NCBI GenBank assembly: GCA_007129455.1
Contig: SKVL01000051.1
Location: 1-23,774 of the forward strand
Source of the DNA: Candidatus Campbelliibacteriota bacterium
GTDB taxonomy: Bacteria; Patescibacteriota; Minisyncoccia; Phycocordibacterales; CSBR16-193
Direction: 5' to 3'
Length of the DNA stretch: 23,774 nt
This document shows, in pieces, positions 21,049-23,774 of this stretch; within the stretch, counting starts at the first letter, position 1; each line of letters opens with the position of its first letter. Below the pieces are notes generated by a model. It was not told the DNA's origin and did not search any database. It worked only from the letters and a program-made list of their open reading frames with translations. A program made the position numbers and the translations under genes.

Positions 21049-23774
21049 TACCCCTCGATATCATCGTCTCCGCCCACTTCACGGGCTTCGACCATCTCTT
21101 CTTTAAGCTTTCTGATACGCTCTGCCTTAACACTCCCTTCAAAACCTGTGCCAGCCGGGATAAGGCGACCGATAATAACGTTCTCTTTCAATCCCATCAG
21201 TTTATCTTCTCTCCCTTGAACAGCACTCTCCGTTAAAACTCGGGTTGTGTTCTGGAACGATGCGGCGGAAAGAAAACTCCTTCTTGTCAAAGCCACCTCC
21301 GTAATCCCCATTACGACCGGATCGCTTTTCACTTCCTCCCCATCTTCTTTCTTAACTTTCTCCTTCTCGGCCTCTAGAATAACCTCTTCGATAATCTCTC
21401 CTCTCATAAAGGGGGTACCGCCCGGTTTTTTCACTTTGCGACGAGAGAACATCTGCTTGACCACAACTTCTATATGTTTCCTGGAAATAGATTCTCCCTG
21501 AAGTTCATACAGTCGACTTATCTCGTCAATTATGTAATTTTGAGTTTTTTCTCTTCCTCCATACTTGAACAACTCATCGAGATCGGCCGAACCGTCGGTC
21601 ATTATATCTCCTTTTTTAACATGCTGATTTTCTTTGACCAAAACGACTCGGAGCGGACTTACCGTGTGCTCAACTTCACTTTTTGATTTGGATGAGGCTT
21701 TTTTGTCCGAAATCTCCGGAAGAATCGTAATAACCTTACCTTTCGGGTTTTCTTTTATATCGATAACCAAACCGCTGACATGGCTTATCGCCGCAGGGTT
21801 TTTGGGTCGTCTTTTTTCAAAAACCTCCTCAACACGTGGCAAACCTTGTGTGATATCTCCCCCTATGGAGGCAGCTCCTCCGGCGTGGAAAGTACGCATT
21901 GTAAGCTGAGTGCCCGGTTCACCTATCGCTTGAGCGGCAACAGTACCGACAGCCTCTCCAACCTCTATGATCTTGTTGTTCCCAAAGTCAACGCCATAAC
22001 ATTTTACACAGATTCCTCTAAGACTTTTGCAAGTTAAAGGCGAGCGAACCAAAACCTCTTCAATGCCGGCCTCTTCAGTGACGACTGCATCGTCTTTTTC
22101 CATAAAGTGACCTTTTTTAAAAAGAGACTTACCTGAAGCGTCTTTGATATCCTCCGCCAAAAACCTGCCCTTCACAACCTTAACTATCGAATCACTTATA
22201 CCCGATGCGGTTTTTCTTTTAACCAACAATCCTTCTTTGGTACCGCAGTCCTCTTCCCTGACGATTACATCTTGGGACACATCAAACAATCTCCTTGTCA
22301 GATAACCGGCTTGAGCAGTCCTCAGAGCAGTGTCGGTCTGCCCCTTACGAGATCCGTGGGTGGTTATGAAATACTCTATCGGACTTAATCCTTCCTTACT
22401 GCATGAAAGTATCGGAAACTCCATAATTTCACCACCGCTCTTTTGAATAAGACCCTTCATACCAGCCATCTGAGTTATCTGTGAAAGTGAACCTCTGGCG
22501 CCGGACTGCCACATGTCATAAGCGGAATCACGGTTTGTGAAAGTATCCGGCAAAAGCGCCTCTATATCATTTTTAGCTTTATGCCAAATTTCTATATTCT
22601 TTCTTATCCTCTCATCGGCGGAAAGAAGTCCCGTCTCATAGTGTTCAACCACTTTATCGGACTCTTTCTTGGCGGACGCAATGACATCACCCTTCTTCTC
22701 CGGTATACGAACCTCATCAATCCCCCATGTTATCCCGGAATGTGTCGCGTACTTAAACCCGAAATCTTTTATTTTGTCCATTATGGAAGGAATATTCTCT
22801 ATTCCGTAGGTCTGTATAAGGTCATCAACTATTCCCGCCATAGTTTTTCTGTCCACCTCGCTGTTAACATAAGGGAAATCACTCGGCAAAACACTGTTGA
22901 AGAACAGTCTTCCCACAGAAGTCTCGAAGAGTTCTTCCTTATATTTTTTGTACTTTGGCTTATCGGAAGCCAAAACTTTTATCTTGGCTCGAAATCCCAC
23001 ATGACCGAAATCGTATGCGGTAATGGCCTCATTGGGACTGGCGAACACCCTGCCTTCTCCCTTCTCTCCTTCCAAGACCTTGGTCATCCAATAACATCCG
23101 AGAACTATGTCAAGAAGTTTTGCACTTATTATCGGGTCTCCGCTACCAGGTTTCAGTATGTTCTTGTCAGAAGCCATAATCTCTCGCGCCTCGAACTGTG
23201 CCTCCTCCGAGAGAGGTACGTGGACCGCCATCATGTCTCCGTCAAAGTCGGCGTTGAAGGCTGGACAGACCAAAGGATGTACCTGAATGGCGTTTCCTTC
23301 AATCAAAAGAGGTTTGAAAGCCTGAATTCCAAGCCTATGAAGTGTCGGGGCGCGATTTAGGAGAACATACTTCCCTTCAATGACTTGCTCCAGTATCTCC
23401 CAAACCTCCGGCGTACCCTCTTCTATTAACCTGCTTGCTCCCCTTATATTATAAGCCAACTCACGTTTCAGAAGGCCCGATATTACAAACGGCTTGAACA
23501 ACTCCAGTGCCATGTGTTTGGGAAGCCCGCATTCGTTCAAAGACAAATCCGGTCCTATAACGATAACCGATCGGCCTGAATAATCCACCCTTTTTCCAAG
23601 TAAACTTCTTCTTAGAATTCCCCTCTTTCCTTTCAGGTTGTCAGCCAAGGATTTTAATGCGATCCTCTGCGACGGACCGGAGGCTTGACCGCCGCCTTGT
23701 CTCATCGAATTGTCTATCAAAGCGTCAACGGCTTCTTGAAGAATACGTTTCTCATTTCTTAAAATAACTTCCGG
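21048..23774 (-). CDS. rpoC: RNA polymerase beta' subunit, C-terminal portion
   Basis: 908 residues are visible; the gene runs off the right edge, and the frame stays open to base 23774 (PEVILRNEKRILQEAVDALI). Active site: N-A-D-F-D-G-D (visible residues 174-180, Asp at 176, 178 and 180) carries the catalytic magnesium. Also seen: RNAPTLHRLGIQAF-type clamp/active-site segment (LNRAPTLHRLGIQAFKP), the bridge-helix/trigger-loop area with MRTFHAGGAA, a second zinc site (C in EEDCGTKEG plus CKSLRGICVKC), and GLPRVEEVFEKRRP. No stop or frameshift interrupts it. rpoB would lie beyond the window. It is followed by dnaG after 31 bp, where an inverted repeat begins at its stop codon (TAG). Confidence 0.97.
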   Translation of the reverse strand, partial: PEVILRNEKRILQEAVDALIDNSMRQGGGQASGPSQRIALKSLADNLKGKRGILRRSLLGKRVDYSGRSVIVIGPDLSLNECGLPKHMALELFKPFVISGLLKRELAYNIRGASRLIEEGTPEVWEILEQVIEGKYVLLNRAPTLHRLGIQAFKPLLIEGNAIQVHPLVCPAFNADFDGDMMAVHVPLSEEAQFEAREIMASDKNILKPGSGDPIISAKLLDIVLGCYWMTKVLEGEKGEGRVFASPNEAITAYDFGHVGFRAKIKVLASDKPKYKKYKEELFETSVGRLFFNSVLPSDFPYVNSEVDRKTMAGIVDDLIQTYGIENIPSIMDKIKDFGFKYATHSGITWGIDEVRIPEKKGDVIASAKKESDKVVEHYETGLLSADERIRKNIEIWHKAKNDIEALLPDTFTNRDSAYDMWQSGARGSLSQITQMAGMKGLIQKSGGEIMEFPILSCSKEGLSPIEYFITTHGSRKGQTDTALRTAQAGYLTRRLFDVSQDVIVREEDCGTKEGLLVKRKTASGISDSIVKVVKGRFLAEDIKDASGKSLFKKGHFMEKDDAVVTEEAGIEEVLVRSPLTCKSLRGICVKCYGVDFGNNKIIEVGEAVGTVAAQAIGEPGTQLTMRTFHAGGAASIGGDITQGLPRVEEVFEKRRPKNPAAISHVSGLVIDIKENPKGKVITILPEISDKKASSKSKSEVEHTVSPLRVVLVKENQHVKKGDIMTDGSADLDELFKYGGREKTQNYIIDEISRLYELQGESISRKHIEVVVKQMFSRRKVKKPGGTPFMRGEIIEEVILEAEKEKVKKEDGEEVKSDPVVMGITEVALTRRSFLSAASFQNTTRVLTESAVQGREDKLMGLKENVIIGRLIPAGTGFEGSVKAERIRKLKEEMVEAREVGGDDDIEG

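Noticed and set aside
22581..23360. Long open frame (259 codons) on the plus strand
   Set aside because: It lies wholly opposite rpoC, whose frame carries the NADFDGD active site; the plus-strand product resembles no family.
1..23774. Alternative genetic code with TGA read as glycine (as in some CPR lineages)
   Set aside because: nrdD ends with a TGA that overlaps the nrdG start, the 9027 ORF also ends with TGA, and all long conserved genes are intact with the standard code.
1..23774. CRISPR array, transposon or phage module
   Set aside because: No regularly spaced repeats, transposase motifs or terminal inverted repeats were seen; the gene content is housekeeping throughout.

Overview
The window reads as a piece of a small-genome bacterium, most likely a Candidate Phyla Radiation (Patescibacteria/Parcubacteria-type) organism. 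The reasons are the AT-leaning, tightly packed genes, several clipped or minimal housekeeping proteins (UvrC without its C-terminal HhH region, a SurA-like protein without a parvulin domain), few clear Shine-Dalgarno sites, and small membrane proteins of no recognised family. This placement is inference. The code is standard: TGA is used as a stop (for example nrdD, and the small ORF ending at 9266).

Layout, left to right. 1-540 (minus): start of an F-type ATP synthase operon, with an AtpI/AtpZ-like assembly protein followed by the 5' end of atpB (subunit a), cut by the window edge. 664-3366 (minus): a signalling operon of one soluble PAS-PAS histidine kinase and two stand-alone CheY-like receivers, closed by a strong terminator. 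3476-6430 (minus): nrdD-nrdG, the oxygen-sensitive class III ribonucleotide reductase and its radical-SAM activase, preceded by a well-folded cobalamin riboswitch and a terminator hairpin. 6522-6595 (minus): tRNA-Ala(TGC). 6666-8955 (minus): ddl and a short uvrC. 9027-10311 (plus): a small membrane protein, then a membrane-anchored SurA-N chaperone with its own promoter and terminator. 10344-11984 (minus): truB, a two-TM small protein and a bacterial PH-domain membrane protein. 12028-14715 (plus): hisS, a DEDDy exonuclease and a DsbA-like thioredoxin-fold protein, nearly overlapping. 14722-17742 (minus): a UvrD-type helicase fused to an Fe-S PD-(D/E)XK nuclease. 17843-23774 (minus): rpoC (partial), dnaG and rpoD in one tight run.

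Two things stand out. First, the cobalamin riboswitch in front of nrdDG: its helices can be drawn base by base, and it implies that this organism senses B12 and probably owns a B12-dependent reductase elsewhere. Second, several genes (hisS, ddl, the helicase gene, uvrC, probably truB and the 9027 ORF) have a -10-like hexamer ending only 7-9 bases before the start codon, which predicts leaderless mRNAs. No CRISPR array, insertion sequence, phage gene or rRNA was seen.
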